Shown: positions 42,217 to 54,047 of the stretch, piece after piece
How the letters are laid out: the number at the start of each line of letters is the position of its first letter
Numbering within the stretch: position 1 is the stretch's first letter
Source: Rhynchosporium graminicola
Taxonomy: Eukaryota; Ascomycota; Leotiomycetes; Helotiales; Ploettnerulaceae
Direction: 5' to 3'
Length of the DNA: 64,000 bases
Assembly: GCA_900074885.1 (NCBI GenBank)
Contig: FJUW01000043.1
Span: 372,001-436,000, forward strand
The notes under the pieces: generated by a model
What the model was told of the DNA's origin: nothing
The model's input: only the letters and a program-made list of their open reading frames with translations
Database searches by the model: none
Translations under genes and position numbers: made by a program

Positions 42217-44048
42217 TTACTTGGGCTGGTAGTCTAACTCCACCAAGCTCACACCTTCTTGTATATAGCCTTGCACCAGAGCTCGCATTTGATCCCTGAT
42301 ATCGTCGTTGCCAGATACTTCAATTCGTCAACTTCATACTAACAATACTCTAGAGCTGCTTACCCATCACTAGCATCTTGCCATCTCTTGTAGTGTCCTT
42401 CGTTTGCCCCGACTCGATGAGTCGTGGTTTTCGTAGTCTTTCTGGTTCCCCGCTGTCTGCTGTGCTCGGGTCTTGTTGTACTTTTTGTTTCTCGGGTTGA
42501 TTTATGTTCTCCCCTGATACCTCTTCCAAAAAGATACGGGATAGGGGTGCAGGGCCTGGATACACAGTCGCGCGCTTGCCGAAAGGGATCACTATATCAT
42601 GAGACTCTAGATGGATCGTGATGAGGAGAATCTGACCCGGGCATACATTAGCCAGATCGACTGCTGGAGAAATAGGGTCACGTACACGTCCATCGTCCAA
42701 TTTGTCCTCCTCCAGAGCATTGTTCAGAAAAGACTGAGCCCCGATACCGTCGGCTGCCTAAGTCAGTATGTGCTGGATATATGCTTTCGCGTCTCACCTT
42801 GGTTCCGTAGTTGCCACACCAAACGAATCCGTCGCGTACGACCCAGCCGAGCGTTGTAGCCGTAGATGAGCTTCTTCAAGCTGGACAAGTGAGCGGCGAT
42901 ACCAAATCCGCTAGCTACCATTAAAACGCTCTCGTATTCGTCCATAGCAATACTTGTACCATGAGGTCCACTGAATATCACCACCGGGTTTCTAAGGTGG
43001 CCATTCGCAGCATGATACAAAAGCTTTCGTGTGAGACCCCGCCGGGGTTGGACGAAGAGCTCAATAGTATCCTGCTTCCCTGGTGTCCACGAGATCACCA
43101 TGAAGGGATGGGTTTGTAATAAGGACCAGAAACTTACAAAAGGCATCCAAGGAATCCACAGATTGATATACTGGCCACTATCAATCTTGGATCCCTTTTG
43201 GTGTCGAATGCGCAAGTGCACTGCGCCATGACAGTCTGTAATAGTTGCACGAGAAAGGTGGTACCGAAAGATGCCATTACGATGTACGATGAGAATAATC
43301 TGAACAAGAAGCAAGACCGAGAACAGTCCTGCTGAGATGTAGACATATACTAGCGGAAATGCTTCCTTGGAGGGAAGATGGCGCCAGAGAGAATATGCAG
43401 TCGCTGTTGCAAGGGCTTGATGTGTCCGGAGGAAGAGTTCGTAAGACAATCGCCGAAAAATTGGGACTGTCAGCAAAATCAGGAGACAGAGCGATGATCC
43501 TCCATGTGACTAGTCAGCTCCCTGCTCAGCACGAGAAGGACAAAACTCACTACAACCGCGAATAGATTTGGAGGAAGGTCTAGGAGCAGTGATACCCTTG
43601 ATTCAGCTATTACCAGGGCGTGGACGATACTCAACGAGAACGTCATAATACCTGCAGAACGGTGGATGAGGTGTATAGTAGCTAGGGAAGTGCCCAGAAT
43701 ATCTTCTAAAAAAGCGAAGTGTGGCCCAGCAAAAAGGGGCACCATGTTTATGACTGCAAGTGTTCCCGCGCGACGGCCAATTTCAGCAATGGAAGATGCT
43801 GGAAACGTTACGCAAAATATATTCGCCGCGATGTAGACCAGCTGCATAATCACAACGACTGGGCTCCATGGACCCAAGAATCTATGCCGATGTACGAGTC
43901 TGGGGTACGTGAGGTACCGCGATAAGAGGAACAGGTAGTTAACAACATGGTTGAGATACTTGCGAAAATGGACTAGAACGAACATGGAGAAGGTTCCCGC
44001 CGCAACAAGCGCATATAGTTGAGTCCAATCCATAGTGAGGTATATCAC
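42217..44048 (-). CDS. FRE-type ferric reductase, membrane flavocytochrome
   Basis: Transfers electrons from NADPH through FAD and two hemes to extracellular iron or copper chelates. The start is 44048 (MIYLTMDWTQLYALVAAGTF) or MDWTQLY at 44033. Heme ligands appear as H-x12-13-H pairs: LATIHLIHRSAG and LSIVHALV, then FLRTHQALAT and SLWRHLP. FAD motif: THPFMVISW. NADPH motifs: FSGPHGTS and VASGFGIAAHLSSLKKL. A GTGAGA...GGCAG intron near 42820-42765 joins LVWQLRNQ to ADGIGAQSFLNNALEEDKLD. The end is reached through a GTAAGC intron near 42353-42311 to SGNDDIRDQMRALVQGYIQE and the stop at 42217-42219. The first intron (near 43570-43480) has an unclear donor. FRE genes are recurrent Starship cargo. 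Confidence 0.88.
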
Positions 44049-44584
44049 GCGTCCTTAGCAGGGTAGACGGTAGCGAGGGCGGCGAGGAGGTGCGAGCAGG
44101 CGATGTCCAACCTTTATATCTGCCTGTAAGTTGCTGGTTTGCCCAGCCTAAGTACGAATTCGTCCGATGTGGGGCGCTGAAGCGAACGCCAGAAAAAAGC
44201 CTGCACCATATTTCGATGCTGAGATTTACATGTTAAGCATGAAGCGTTTTCAAAGAACAGCAGCTTCCCAACTTACGGAACCATTTTCTGAGCAAATGCA
44301 AATAAACATATGCCATGTAACAGACGGCGCTTGAAAACCCATAGTTTGCGGCATGACTCCAGGCATATGCAAACCTAAGCATGTGCACAACAAACAAAGC
44401 GGAGTAAATCCTCACTTAACCAGTGAAAATAGGAATGCAGCAAATTGGAAAAGGCACCAAATAAAGTATCCAGCTAAACAGTAGTTGGGGAAGCAATCTC
44501 TTTGGAATTTGAAGCAGGGTACACGCATCACTTGGCTTACACTTCGTAAATGAGGATATTGTCGGCAGGGCATTAGCCTGTACA
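44049..44584. other. upstream region of ferric reductase, repeat-rich
   Basis: No gene is supported. Scattered CATATGC and AAGCATATGC words belong to the same diverged repeat family as the array that follows. Confidence 0.4.
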
Positions 44585-45022
44585 GAATGGATCCGTCGGG
44601 TCGCTTATCCTGGCAGCATACGCCTAAAATTGCATATGCCTAAAGCTAAATCTGCAAAGAAGGATCAGCCGGCTCGCTTATCCCGGTGGCATATATGCTT
44701 AAATCTGTGCATGCCCCAAATCGAATCTGCACAGGAAGGTCCACTCTCAGCCCTTATCATGGGGTATATGCTTAAATCTGCGTATGTCAGTAGGGTCTCT
44801 CCGAAGACTTTCTCCAGAGCCACTTACCACGAAGGCATATACCTAAACCAGTTATATAGAAGGATCCGCCAGCTGGCTTGTCTCGGTACAAATGCTTAAA
44901 TCTGCGCATCACCAAGTATGAATCCGAACAAAGCTTAAGATAGAGTCTGCACAAAAGAGGGTCCACGACCGTCGCTTGGCTCATGCTCAAATCGTCTTAT
45001 GCTCAAGGTTGAGTCTGTAAAC
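44585..45022 (+). repeat. 75-bp diverged tandem repeat
   Basis: Units begin at about 44585, 44660, 44735, 44858 and 44956. Each has GGATC-x-GCCGGCTCGCTTATC-like sequence, then ATATGCTTAAATCTGCGCAT, then GAATCTGCACA. The second copy is the best preserved and the others differ at many positions. The array has no coding potential. Confidence 0.75.
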
Positions 45023-45962
45023 ACTTATCGACAGGTTTAGGAATATGCAAATCTCAGCATATACCCCATCTTTATCCGACACATACAAACTCACAGCTTC
45101 AGAGTAAGATGTGTGCTAATAGGAATGTATCAACTTCAGAATCAACAAAAACAAGCAGGTGAACAGTGGTAGGGAAGACTGGTTCCTGTTACGAGTGGTG
45201 AAAAAGGGATCGAGTTGAAATTTCTGGAGCGCTTGGGGGAGGCTCGGCTAAAATGCTCACGCAGCTTGATGTCCGTGCAGCCTATAGACTGTTCAAAAGC
45301 TTGCGTCGAGGAACATCTTGCCATCTGAGCAGCTTATCGTTTGCTTGCGACTCCTGCTACTGCACCACTGGCTTACCTTTGCCAAGAAACACGATGCGTA
45401 TCACTAGTGCCACTACAGGTACAGTCCTGATCGTTGTTATCATCATGGGAGTGCTTCTTGGAGAGCCTACTTCATCACTCGATATTGGATCATAGGCGCA
45501 CCACTGCCAGGCTTCATGAGAAAGATCACAGGTCGGAGTGATGACAGAGAAAGGCGCTAAGGAGGGGCCATTTAGTGATGTTGATCTGGCTAGACAGGTA
45601 CGGGCACAGTTCCCAGTTGGGCTTCAAGTGTTAGCGCTAATCCCGAACCCTAAACGGGTCCAAAGGCTTCATTGAGCCATGTATCCATATGTCATTCAAG
45701 TCGAATTTGAACTATATTCGTTACCGCATTTCCATCATCTCTGAATCAAGCCCTCGCTTAAAACGGCACACTACTAGTTGAGCATATACGTCAACATCCT
45801 CTGTTTCTTGCATCTCAAAATTGTCATGTCTCCTCACTCAAAAGGACGCAAGCCAGGTTTGGTAGACGCACCGACTTAATCAGTTATGAAGGCTCTTGCC
45901 ATGATGACTCCCTCGAAACTCGTTGAACCTTTTTCCCAATTTTTCAAATCGGACAATCAAAG
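45023..45962. other. intergenic, nothing supported
   Basis: A short plus-strand frame (45253-45495) has a hydrophobic end (GTVLIVVIIMGVLLGEPTSS) but no family or start context. The last 100 bases lead into the pseudokinase gene. Confidence 0.35.
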
Positions 45963-47011
45963 ATGTTTGATGCTTTTGACCGCTCTTTGGCACCACCTCG
46001 TTGGGGACTTCGCCGTGTGAAGCGCATCTACACTGATCTTGTAGATGAGTTTTCGAGAGGCGAGCTCTCTCACGCACTTGAGGGCCCCTTATCGCCTTAC
46101 CCCGGAAGTGTACGATCCCCAGGGAAGCTTCTCAGAATGTGGTTGAGATCCCCCTGGAATGATTATACTCTTATTGGGTCCGGATCTGTGGAGCCTTCCC
46201 TAGTCAGCTGCCAGGGAAAGTACTTTTCCCGGGCCACAATCCGCGAGTTTCCAAATCCGGGAAGCATGGAGCTTCTCCAAGCCCTCTCAGAAATCGAACA
46301 TCCTAATATCGCTGCAATATACGATGTATATTGTTACGGCAATAAGATATCTATCGCTTCAGAATATCTCGAACTATCTCTAGCTGACACGAGCTTCTTA
46401 TCCTTCCCGTTCGACGAGTGGGAGGTCGCCACGATCATCACAGAGGTAGATTCATCGCACTTTTGAGAAGTACCTACTAACAGCAACAGGTCTTGAATGG
46501 CTCGGGCTACCTTCTCTTGAGAGGCATATCTTGCAAGGAGCTGTCGATGTCTGATATTCGAATATCGACAGAGGGAAAGATTAAGATCGGCAAGAACGAT
46601 CTTTAATATGATGCTCAGACACACTGACTGGCATCTAGTTCTAGATTTGGCCCAGTATGGGCGGAAAGCATCAGATGAGAGTACACGATTCGCGCATGCC
46701 CTCCTCGATCTACCATTCATCGCACAAATAGTGGAAGAGATGTTGCTGTTGAGATATGAGCAGGAGGAGTGGCCCGAAAGCGTAATGGATTTCCTCTCGT
46801 GTTGCTTGACTGGTTCAATCCAAAGCTTGATGAGAGTGAGTAAAACGCCCAGCGACTGGAGTTATGACTGACAAGACAGCATCCTTTCCTCGCCAATGCT
46901 AAGTCCGCAATCAAGCTTTCGCCAAGGGTACGATTCGCCATTGAGGCATCAAGGTTAGATCTGTTGAATTTGAATGAAGAGTCTATATCTGGCAGGTTCG
47001 ATGGTACCTGA
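45963..47011 (+). CDS. pseudokinase, possibly decaying
   Basis: The start is at MFDAFDRSLAPPRWGLRRVK. The kinase-like part has YTLIGSGSVEPSLVSCQGKY, then SMELLQALSEIEHPNIAAIY and IASEYLELSLADTSF. It splices at 46446-46489 (GTAGAT donor, CTAAC branch, AACAG acceptor) to VLNGSGYLLLRGISCKELSM and SDIRISTEGKIKI. A final intron at 46836-46879 (GTGAGT...GACAG) leads to HPFLANAKSAIKLSPRVRFA and the TGA at 47009-47011. There is no HRD aspartate, no DFG and no clear VAIK. Between about 46590 and 46608 the frame shifts (stop after IKIGKNDL, resuming at DWHLVLDLAQYG) with no normal-sized intron, so the gene may be broken there. It resembles the pseudokinase at 39526. Confidence 0.7.
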
Positions 47012-48173
47012 GGTAGCAACAGCGATACTGAGATAATGGTACGAATATAAATCATGCATCAAGTAGGACTGTGTTTATTCATGCATTTGTCTGTTGAAGT
47101 CGGCAATGACCGGATTAATCGTACTCCATATCGTCCCTTGGAAAGTGTTTTTCGTCCGCTCCTGATCCCAGTGCCGGCCAGGCAGCCAATACCATGCATT
47201 TCCACGTATCCAGGGCTATCATCCACGAAACTAGCATACGCCTGGAGGCTGCGTCCCTGGAGACAGGTAGAAGAAGAGGACTCCTCCCTCCTTTTCTCTT
47301 TGGAACTCCAACTTCCTCCACACCATCTTTCACACTATAGCCCCGGTATGGACAAAGTCGAGCGCAAGCCAAATGTCGGACTCATACAACAACGCAACTC
47401 CCCTTTCGCATGGGAATCTTACCCAACCAACCAGCGATCGGCACACGCCCTCGTTGGAATCGAGTGAGATGCAGCTTCTCGAAGACTCTCGAGGCAGCTC
47501 AGTAATAATACAATTTTGCAGCCCATGCTGATAATCGACTAGAACAATCAATCAGGATAAAAAGTGCGTCTTCGAAGCCAACTATCTTCGGACCCCAGAG
47601 TATAAAATGCATGGATAAGCTACATAGCTACATAATCAGTGGCCCATCTGCGATAATCTCAGATATGCGAATGTTAGGGCTAAGTGCGATGGTTTACGAG
47701 GGTAGTGTCAAATTCGGCATTAAAAGCGACAGATTCCACTTGGATTTATCTGAGAACCCCAATCTAGCATCGAACAAGCTGAACTAGATCGAAGGCACAG
47801 TTGAGGGAGCTCTTGATATGGTTTAAGAACTCGGTACCAACGAGGACACCCTCGCAACTCAGCTTCTTCTTCAAAGGGCGAGGGATAATGCTCGAAATCT
47901 TCAGGAGATCCTGGATCAAGCCTTTGAGTATCCTTAATTTGGATAGTAATAGTTCGGATAGTGTTCAACAAGTACCGTATGACATCTAATATCTCTGATG
48001 TTTTCTTTTGCAGCGTTTGACGGTGATGTTTCCTGGCTTGAGTTGTTTTAGTGAGTAATGTACCCGTCGAGTTCAACTGGATGTCTTGATGGTAATATGG
48101 TAGAGAATCCATTATGTTCGCTAGCAAGACTTTCCTTCCCCTCTGCATACACGCAACGGACTTGCTCGCTAAG
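47012..48173. other. intergenic, nothing supported
   Basis: Several open frames on both strands (for example 47054-47467 plus and 48199-47720 minus). The minus one overlaps the exon of the MADS-like gene in another frame. No domain recognised. Confidence 0.35.
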
Positions 48174-48509
48174 CTACAATCTATCACATTTCTTGACACG
48201 CAGTGATCTCGCGGCTATTTTCCTCTCTAATTCGTCTGATTGCAGAATTTTAGGGAGTGGATAAGTTCCCGCCTGTTCAAATCAGCAAAAATAGTCGTGT
48301 ATCATCAGATTTCTTACAATTTCCTTCTTAGAAGGTGGCCACCAGTCGGGGCTGCTGTAGACACGGTATCTTCCTCCTCGTAGGACCATCACCGCGACTT
48401 TGACCCCAGACTCCTTGCTTAAACGGTATGTGTTAACAAACAAGGTATCTTCTTTCCTCCTCACCCTCTCGTTTTCTCGTTTCGCCGCTTTGCGCAAGCC
48501 TGGAGCCAT
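48174..48509 (-). CDS. MADS-box-like mini-protein, 96 aa
   Basis: Exon 1 (48509-48318) and exon 2 (48272-48174) join in phase 0 over a 45-nt intron with GTAAGA donor, GCTGATTT branch and AACAG acceptor; the frame closes exactly on TAG. RENERVRRKEDTLFVNTYRL followed by SKESGVKVAVMVLRGGRYRV and YSSPDWWPPSKKEI follows the MADS/SRF pattern (basic helix, K-K-A-x-E-L, C-x-x-x-V-x-V-I-I, strand). The second exon adds TYPLPKILQSDEL. Fungal genomes contain many such short MADS-like proteins lacking the rest of a transcription factor. It could bind DNA as a dimer or be a dominant-negative type. Its role is unknown. Confidence 0.65.
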
Positions 48510-49470
48510 CAGACGTATTGTGAAGCGCTGGGTAATAGTATCTTGGGTTTAATGGACTTGGAAAGACTTCATTCTACGACGTTCTTGTAGGAAGGGTTGG
48601 GTGGATTATGGTTGCAGACCAAGAGTTAAGCTTAAGTTAGAATGTGCCAGACTTATCCATGTCATGGCACGAATGGCAGGTTTTATTAAATAAGTGTAGT
48701 CATATCATCTGTTGCATAAACGAGAATTTCCTCTAGGAGGCTTCTAATAGGCGATGCATATATAGGCTCATGCTCGGAACGATAGATTACCGACGCAGAT
48801 TCTGACAGATGCTAAGTTTTGCTTCCCAAGCAACACGCCACACGTGGACACTGACTGCAGAGAGGCAAGATGCTACTTCTAGAATTTCAAGAATCTTCTT
48901 CCGCACGACGATCGACATCGCTTTGGTTTCCAAATGATGATCCTACTTTGTCTAACGTCCGTCCTCGTATGGCGGAAAACTTGGTTTGCCGGAGAATTTA
49001 ATTTGACATTCAATATTTGCGAGTCACTGTGTATGACAACGTCAATATAACTAGTATGATGTTATTATCACTAAATCAAAATAGAATATTTTCGTGTTGT
49101 GGTTCTTATAAGAAGCCAAATTATGGAGGAATGTTTGGTATCTTTGCAATCTCATTGGTCCTTTCCGCCAGACTGGATTTTCCGCTACGCTGGGATAGAC
49201 ATTACTGTGCTTAGGAGAAATTATCTAGAGCTTCAAGAATTTTTATAGATTATACACTTCTCCAGGAAATATCCAAAAGGAAGTAAGTGATTGGCTTGAA
49301 TTGATCATGTGGTAAACAGCCTGGAGAATTTTGTAAACAATCTTTGCCATAAAAGTGGAATGCTAGTCTAACAGATGCAAAGTAGCATTCATGATTGCCA
49401 TGTCAGAGTTTCACACATTCCTGCCCCATTTGTTCGCAACCACCGATGCTAAGGAGCATACATGGCTTGA
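48510..49470. other. intergenic, AT-leaning, nothing supported
   Basis: Short frames only; no repeats noted. Confidence 0.35.
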
Positions 49471-50291
49471 TCATGCTTCACCCCGCCCACGCTTCAATCT
49501 CATGGCTTCCTCCTGTTTAGCCTTTTCCTTCTCCTGTTCGGCCCTTTTCTTCTCATCGTGCTCCTTCATGATCCTCCTCATACCCCATATATCAAATGCT
49601 AGTAATAGTACCAGCATAAAGGTGGTGCACCCCCCTGTAACCGCCGCTGTGACGATAGCAGTAATTGACCAGTGCCCACCTCGAGCCGTGTAGATGTTGA
49701 TGATTGTCGTGAGGAAACCAATCGCTGAATTGGTCAAGCTGGGCCTCAGGAACACTTTAGTTATCCCCTTAAGCATTGTCGCTGTTACCTAACGTACCAA
49801 ATAATTCGATCTAGCATCCACTTATAATTACTGTACCAGATCCTGCACAGGAAGAGCATTCCTAGTGAAGCAACGCCACAGCAGAATCCCGCCAACCAAA
49901 GCAACGGCAGGTTTTGTGCAGCTTTGAAAACGACTTTACCCGCCTTACCCGCCCCCTCAGAAAGCGTACGGGAATTCCGGATTGATGTGAAGGTTCCTGG
50001 CAGGACGAGGTATCCAGCGAGTAGCAACCAACTGAAGACACCTGCGAGGATGTTATGCAACTTCGGAATTGTGTCCAATTGTAGGAGCATATCGATGTAC
50101 CTTGTTTGCAACGGTGGATTTGGGGTGATTGAGGGCTTTTCTTGTGGCGCCTCTTCATCAGTGGTGAGCGCCTTGGTCTTTTTGGTCCGTGGAGGTGGAG
50201 GTCGCTGAAGGCGGAATGGGTGCGGGGAGTCGGAACGAGAGAAAGAGCCCGGCAGCTTGTTCATATTTGATGATAGAGAGGGCAAGTTCAA
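49471..50291 (-). CDS. fungal multi-pass membrane protein with charged tail
   Basis: Exon 1 starts MNLPSLSSNMNKLPGSFSRS (50291). A proline/basic region (RLQRPPPPRTKKTKAL) precedes YIDMLLQLDTIPKLHNILAG, then a hydrophobic segment (VFSWLLLAGYLVLPG) and another (LPLLWLAGFCCGVASLGMLF). It ends MLDRIIW at a GTACGT donor near 49803. A roughly 53-nt intron with an ATAACTAAAG branch and CTGAG acceptor restores the frame: W-PSLTNSAIGFLTTIINIYT, then SITAIVTAAVTGGCTTFMLV. The C-terminus is a charged coiled coil (MKEHDEKKRAEQEKEKAKQE). About four membrane helices. Such proteins are common in Pezizomycotina; function unknown. Confidence 0.75.
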
Positions 50292-50568
50292 GTGGGTGGC
50301 CGTCCTCTTTAAGTACCACCAATCTAACTTCTGAAAGCCGCAAAGAGGTTAATCAAGCTTCGTCCGTCATTGTCATAGCCTATTTGAGCGATATATGCAC
50401 TGATGGCTCAGATCCCGTGCTCAAGAAGCTTGGCCGGGGCCTATTTAGGATGCTCCTGAATACCACTACGATTGAATTGGCTCAGTATGGTTCTTGGGAC
50501 GCCATTGCCCTCAGCAGTTAATATGTACTCAGTTGGTAACAATACGTGCTTGATTTTGGCATCGAGAA
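50292..50568. other. spacer between two minus-strand genes
   Basis: No feature recognised. Confidence 0.35.
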
Positions 50569-53172
50569 TTACCGACGCTTCCTTGCATGGTGGGTTTTAG
50601 ATATTTCATCTGTGGCAGTACGCTTGAGCTCGAGAATTCTCAACGCATCGTCGCGCACTCTCTTCGCAGATTCCTCCATCTCATTGTCAGTACAAAGGCT
50701 GTCTTGTGAGACTAGTAATACCGTGTGTGTTCGATCATTTGCTACGTCCTGGAAACAATCTCGTGGAGCAAGCATCTGTAATTCCGTATTGAAAATCCGG
50801 AATCTCTTCCTGATGTACTTCTTCGCAATTCGTTCGACTTCGGATGAGTCTTCTGGATGGGCGTAGATTGATGGCAATGCTTTCCAACAATGTCCCTTCC
50901 ATTCCTTGAAACGGATCTCGACCTTCTCTTGCTCGTGTTGATCCTGTACTAGTCTGTCCCTTTCTAACCTTTCCCGCTGCAGCCGTTCCTCCTCTAATAC
51001 CGTTTGAAGTTCCTCTTCTTGCCTGAGCTGTTCTTGTCTCTGTTGTTCCCGCTTCTCCTGTTCTAATTCTTTCCGCTTTAAAGCGTCATAATTCAGCCTC
51101 TCCTGTAACTTGACCCTTTCCAGCTCCGCTTGCTCCAGTCTCTCCCGTTCCAACAATTCGCGCTCTAATCTCTCCAACTCCAATGTCTCTTGATCCAATC
51201 TCTCTTGATTTAGTCTCTCTTGCTCCAGCCTCCTTTGGAGCTCTTGTTCTTGCCTGCGTTGTTCCTGCCTTCTCTCTTCCTGCGCAGTCGAAGCCTGCGT
51301 TTGACCACCATTCTGGTCAACTCCGGAGGTCTCTTGATATTGATCTCTATCTTGCCTATGATAATAGGACAGCACACTATCTGCATCTTCCGTATCCTCG
51401 CCCATGTTCGTGGCGTTATCGGTCTCAGACGGTCTACCAAAGAATGCAAGATAAACAGATTTCCGGACGTAAAAGGATGTTATGCCATCTCCTTGATCTT
51501 GTCGTGTGTCGTGCAGGTGATCGATAAACAATAAGTTACGATCTGCTTCAAAAGACCGGCACCGGGGCTTCCCACACCTGACGGATAGTGCAACACCAGG
51601 CCCAGAAGTCACCAGGATAGGCCTTGATCGTGGGTATGTTCGCCTAGTATCTGTGTCTAGCTGCTTCAAAGCCTTGATCTCGTTGGATGCAAATCCCAAG
51701 TCGCTTGCAAGATCAGCAAAGCAATGCAATACGGACGGAACAGCGCGTGCCCTTGGCTGTTGCAGCAGATCCTTCCCTTTACGCTCCCGCGGCATGGAAG
51801 GGTATTCGCGCATGGCGAAAGCGAATAGCTGTCGAATTCCATAATCGATCTGATCTGCGCGGTTACCTTCCCAATGAACGAACGTGTCTTCTTTGCTTTG
51901 GATTCTGATAAGGCCATCCTCCTGATTTACACCGGTGAACCGTTTTTGAAGAGCTTCAATGAGACTTGCGTTATTTGGAATTTGTGTCAGCCGTCTCACC
52001 GAGTCGACAAGGAGCTCCAGATACAGAACATCGTTGAAAAACGTACCCAAGGACGGCACAAGTCCCTCGAACATCTGTAGACGTCTCCAGATCTCTTCAC
52101 GTTCCGGATCGCTAAAGGCACTGAATATCCTGGCCCCGTGTATCTCCCCGTAGAGAAACTTTGCATCCTTCGTCGATGCTCGCGGCGCTCTCAGCTCCAT
52201 GGCCTTCACCGTCGCTGGATCAATCTTTTGCATTGCATGCTCATCACCCTCAACCAAGTCCGAGTAAAATCTCTTTATACCTTCGAGGTAGTTCGTGATT
52301 AGCTAAGGTAAAATTAGCTTGTATGCTAAGATCAACTTGTTACTAACTTCGGGGCATCTCATTGGCGTTATCTTGTGAATGGTAGTCAACTTCATTCCAT
52401 CCCAAAGACCGTAGATAGGTAAGAGGCTGTCAAAAGCTTCGGTCAACTCCTCGTTCCGAAGCAAGGTGGTCATGTCCTTTGCTCGGGTCTTCTTCAGCCG
52501 AGCTTGCCATCGTTGCCTGAAGATGAAATTATCCTTATATTGACGTATTTTGCGATAAATTTCACCATCGCTGGGCTTCTCCTCGTTTGAATACTCTTCA
52601 ATGAGGCAAGTTTCCAGGTTCGTGTCAAGGTCTACCCGCTGTGGTTAGCTTGAACATCAGTTGTCAGGCTTGACTATACCTGACAAGTAGAGATCGACTG
52701 TCCACCATTTGTCGGTCTCAGAGAGAAATTCTCGGGCAGCTTCAATCCTATGTAGTCCATGCAAATAGTCAAGCTTGTAATCGTCGGGGAAGGTGAGCTC
52801 GGGAACACCGTTCAGCAATTGGCGGGCTGAAACACGCGAACTACGTAACGCCAAATCCAGACACTCCTGGGAAATCTTCGCGGGTACATGATTGTGCAAT
52901 TTCATGCGGTGACATCCTTCCTTGTCAAAGCACCCCGCCAATATTTCTACATGCTGTCTGCTTGGCTCCCTTCGCAGGTTTGTGCCATCCCAATAGAGAC
53001 GGAGTACATCGAGGCTGACGCGTGCCGCACCCAGATATTTCAGACGCCTTTCAACGTCGAGTCTAGACTCCTCAGCTCGAGCTCGAGATTGTCGCATTTC
53101 CCTTGAGGATTTGATGATGCCAGAGCAGGAAACGAGCCGGCTCCTAGGAGCGAGTCCTCGTTCTTGTACCAT
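50569..53172 (-). CDS. DUF3723 protein with long coiled coil
   Basis: The start MVQERGLAPRSRLVSCSGII (53172) leads to KLDYLHGLHRIEAAREFLSE then DKWWTVDLYLSG, the DUF3723 signature (LHG-x-HR-x-x-AA, D-x-WW-x-V-x-LY). An intron near 52670-52633 (GTCAAG donor, CACAG acceptor; donor uncertain) leads to LIEEYSNEEKPSDGEIYRKI and then RWQARLKKTRAKDMTTLL. A clean GTTAGT...TTAG intron near 52345-52304 leads to LITNYLEGIKRFYSDLVEGD. The long last exon has a Q/R/E-rich coiled coil of about 130 residues (ERRQEQRRQEQELQRRLEQE) and ends at 50569. The biochemical role of DUF3723 is not known. The family is abundant in ascomycetes and a recurrent Starship cargo type. The true start could lie in an earlier exon. 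Confidence 0.85.
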
Positions 53173-54047
53173 CGCACATATTCAAATTTGACTCTGCTAG
53201 TATTGGAATTCTTCAGTCCACCGGATTTAGCATTTTCAGGATTTGGTCCATAACAGCATATACTAATTTAGGTATAGTGAACTAGCACTGGAACTTTGAC
53301 AGTCAACATCAGCAATCGGCGCATTACATGAGTTAAGCTTCTGGCGAAAAAGCAACCAGCGACTTAGAGATTCGAAACACACAGCTGTGCACCATATTTT
53401 GGCATGTAACAGATTGAAGTTAAAGGAAATCTGAGCACATACTACATCAGCCATTCTTGTTGTTGTTGATACGTAGAACTCTAAGGTACCAAGTACCTTA
53501 TTCTAATCACTACATATTGGCGTGTCATCGCAAATCTTACTGGGATTGTTTACCTTAATCTTCGTCCCATGCTCAAAATCATCATGCTTACCAACATTGC
53601 TGTTACTGTCATATGTATCCAATGCGGCCATGAAGAGCGCAAGATCTCAAGTCAGAAATGTTTTGTACCCCACCTCCTCGGTGTCTGGCAGCTCATGCGC
53701 TTTGGTGGCGAAGCGGGAAAAATTACTGCAGTATTCTGTTTATATGAATATAATGAATAATTTTGGAGAGCAACATGGATACGTGAGGTTACTCACTAAA
53801 TATATGGCGATGCTGTTCCTAAATGAGGTCACGCCGCTCATGGAGGTGGGAAAAAGGAAGGTGTCTGTCAGTTGCTTGGAAGGGTACCCGAGGGCATGAT
53901 CAGCATGCCTTATTTATCATCTACGGAACAAACTCGATGGAACATAATCTAGTCATTGATGTTCTGAATTTTGAAACCCTCCAGGTGATATACATTGCTT
54001 TGTAACAATCCGAGAATAAGACCAGATAGGCTCGTCAAGAAGCGGTC
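53173..54047. other. intergenic, nothing supported
   Basis: Short frames on both strands without domains. Confidence 0.35.

Noticed and set aside
47720..48199. 159-codon minus-strand frame
   Set aside because: It overlaps exon 2 of the MADS-like gene in another frame, and the exon frame closes exactly while this one has no domain.
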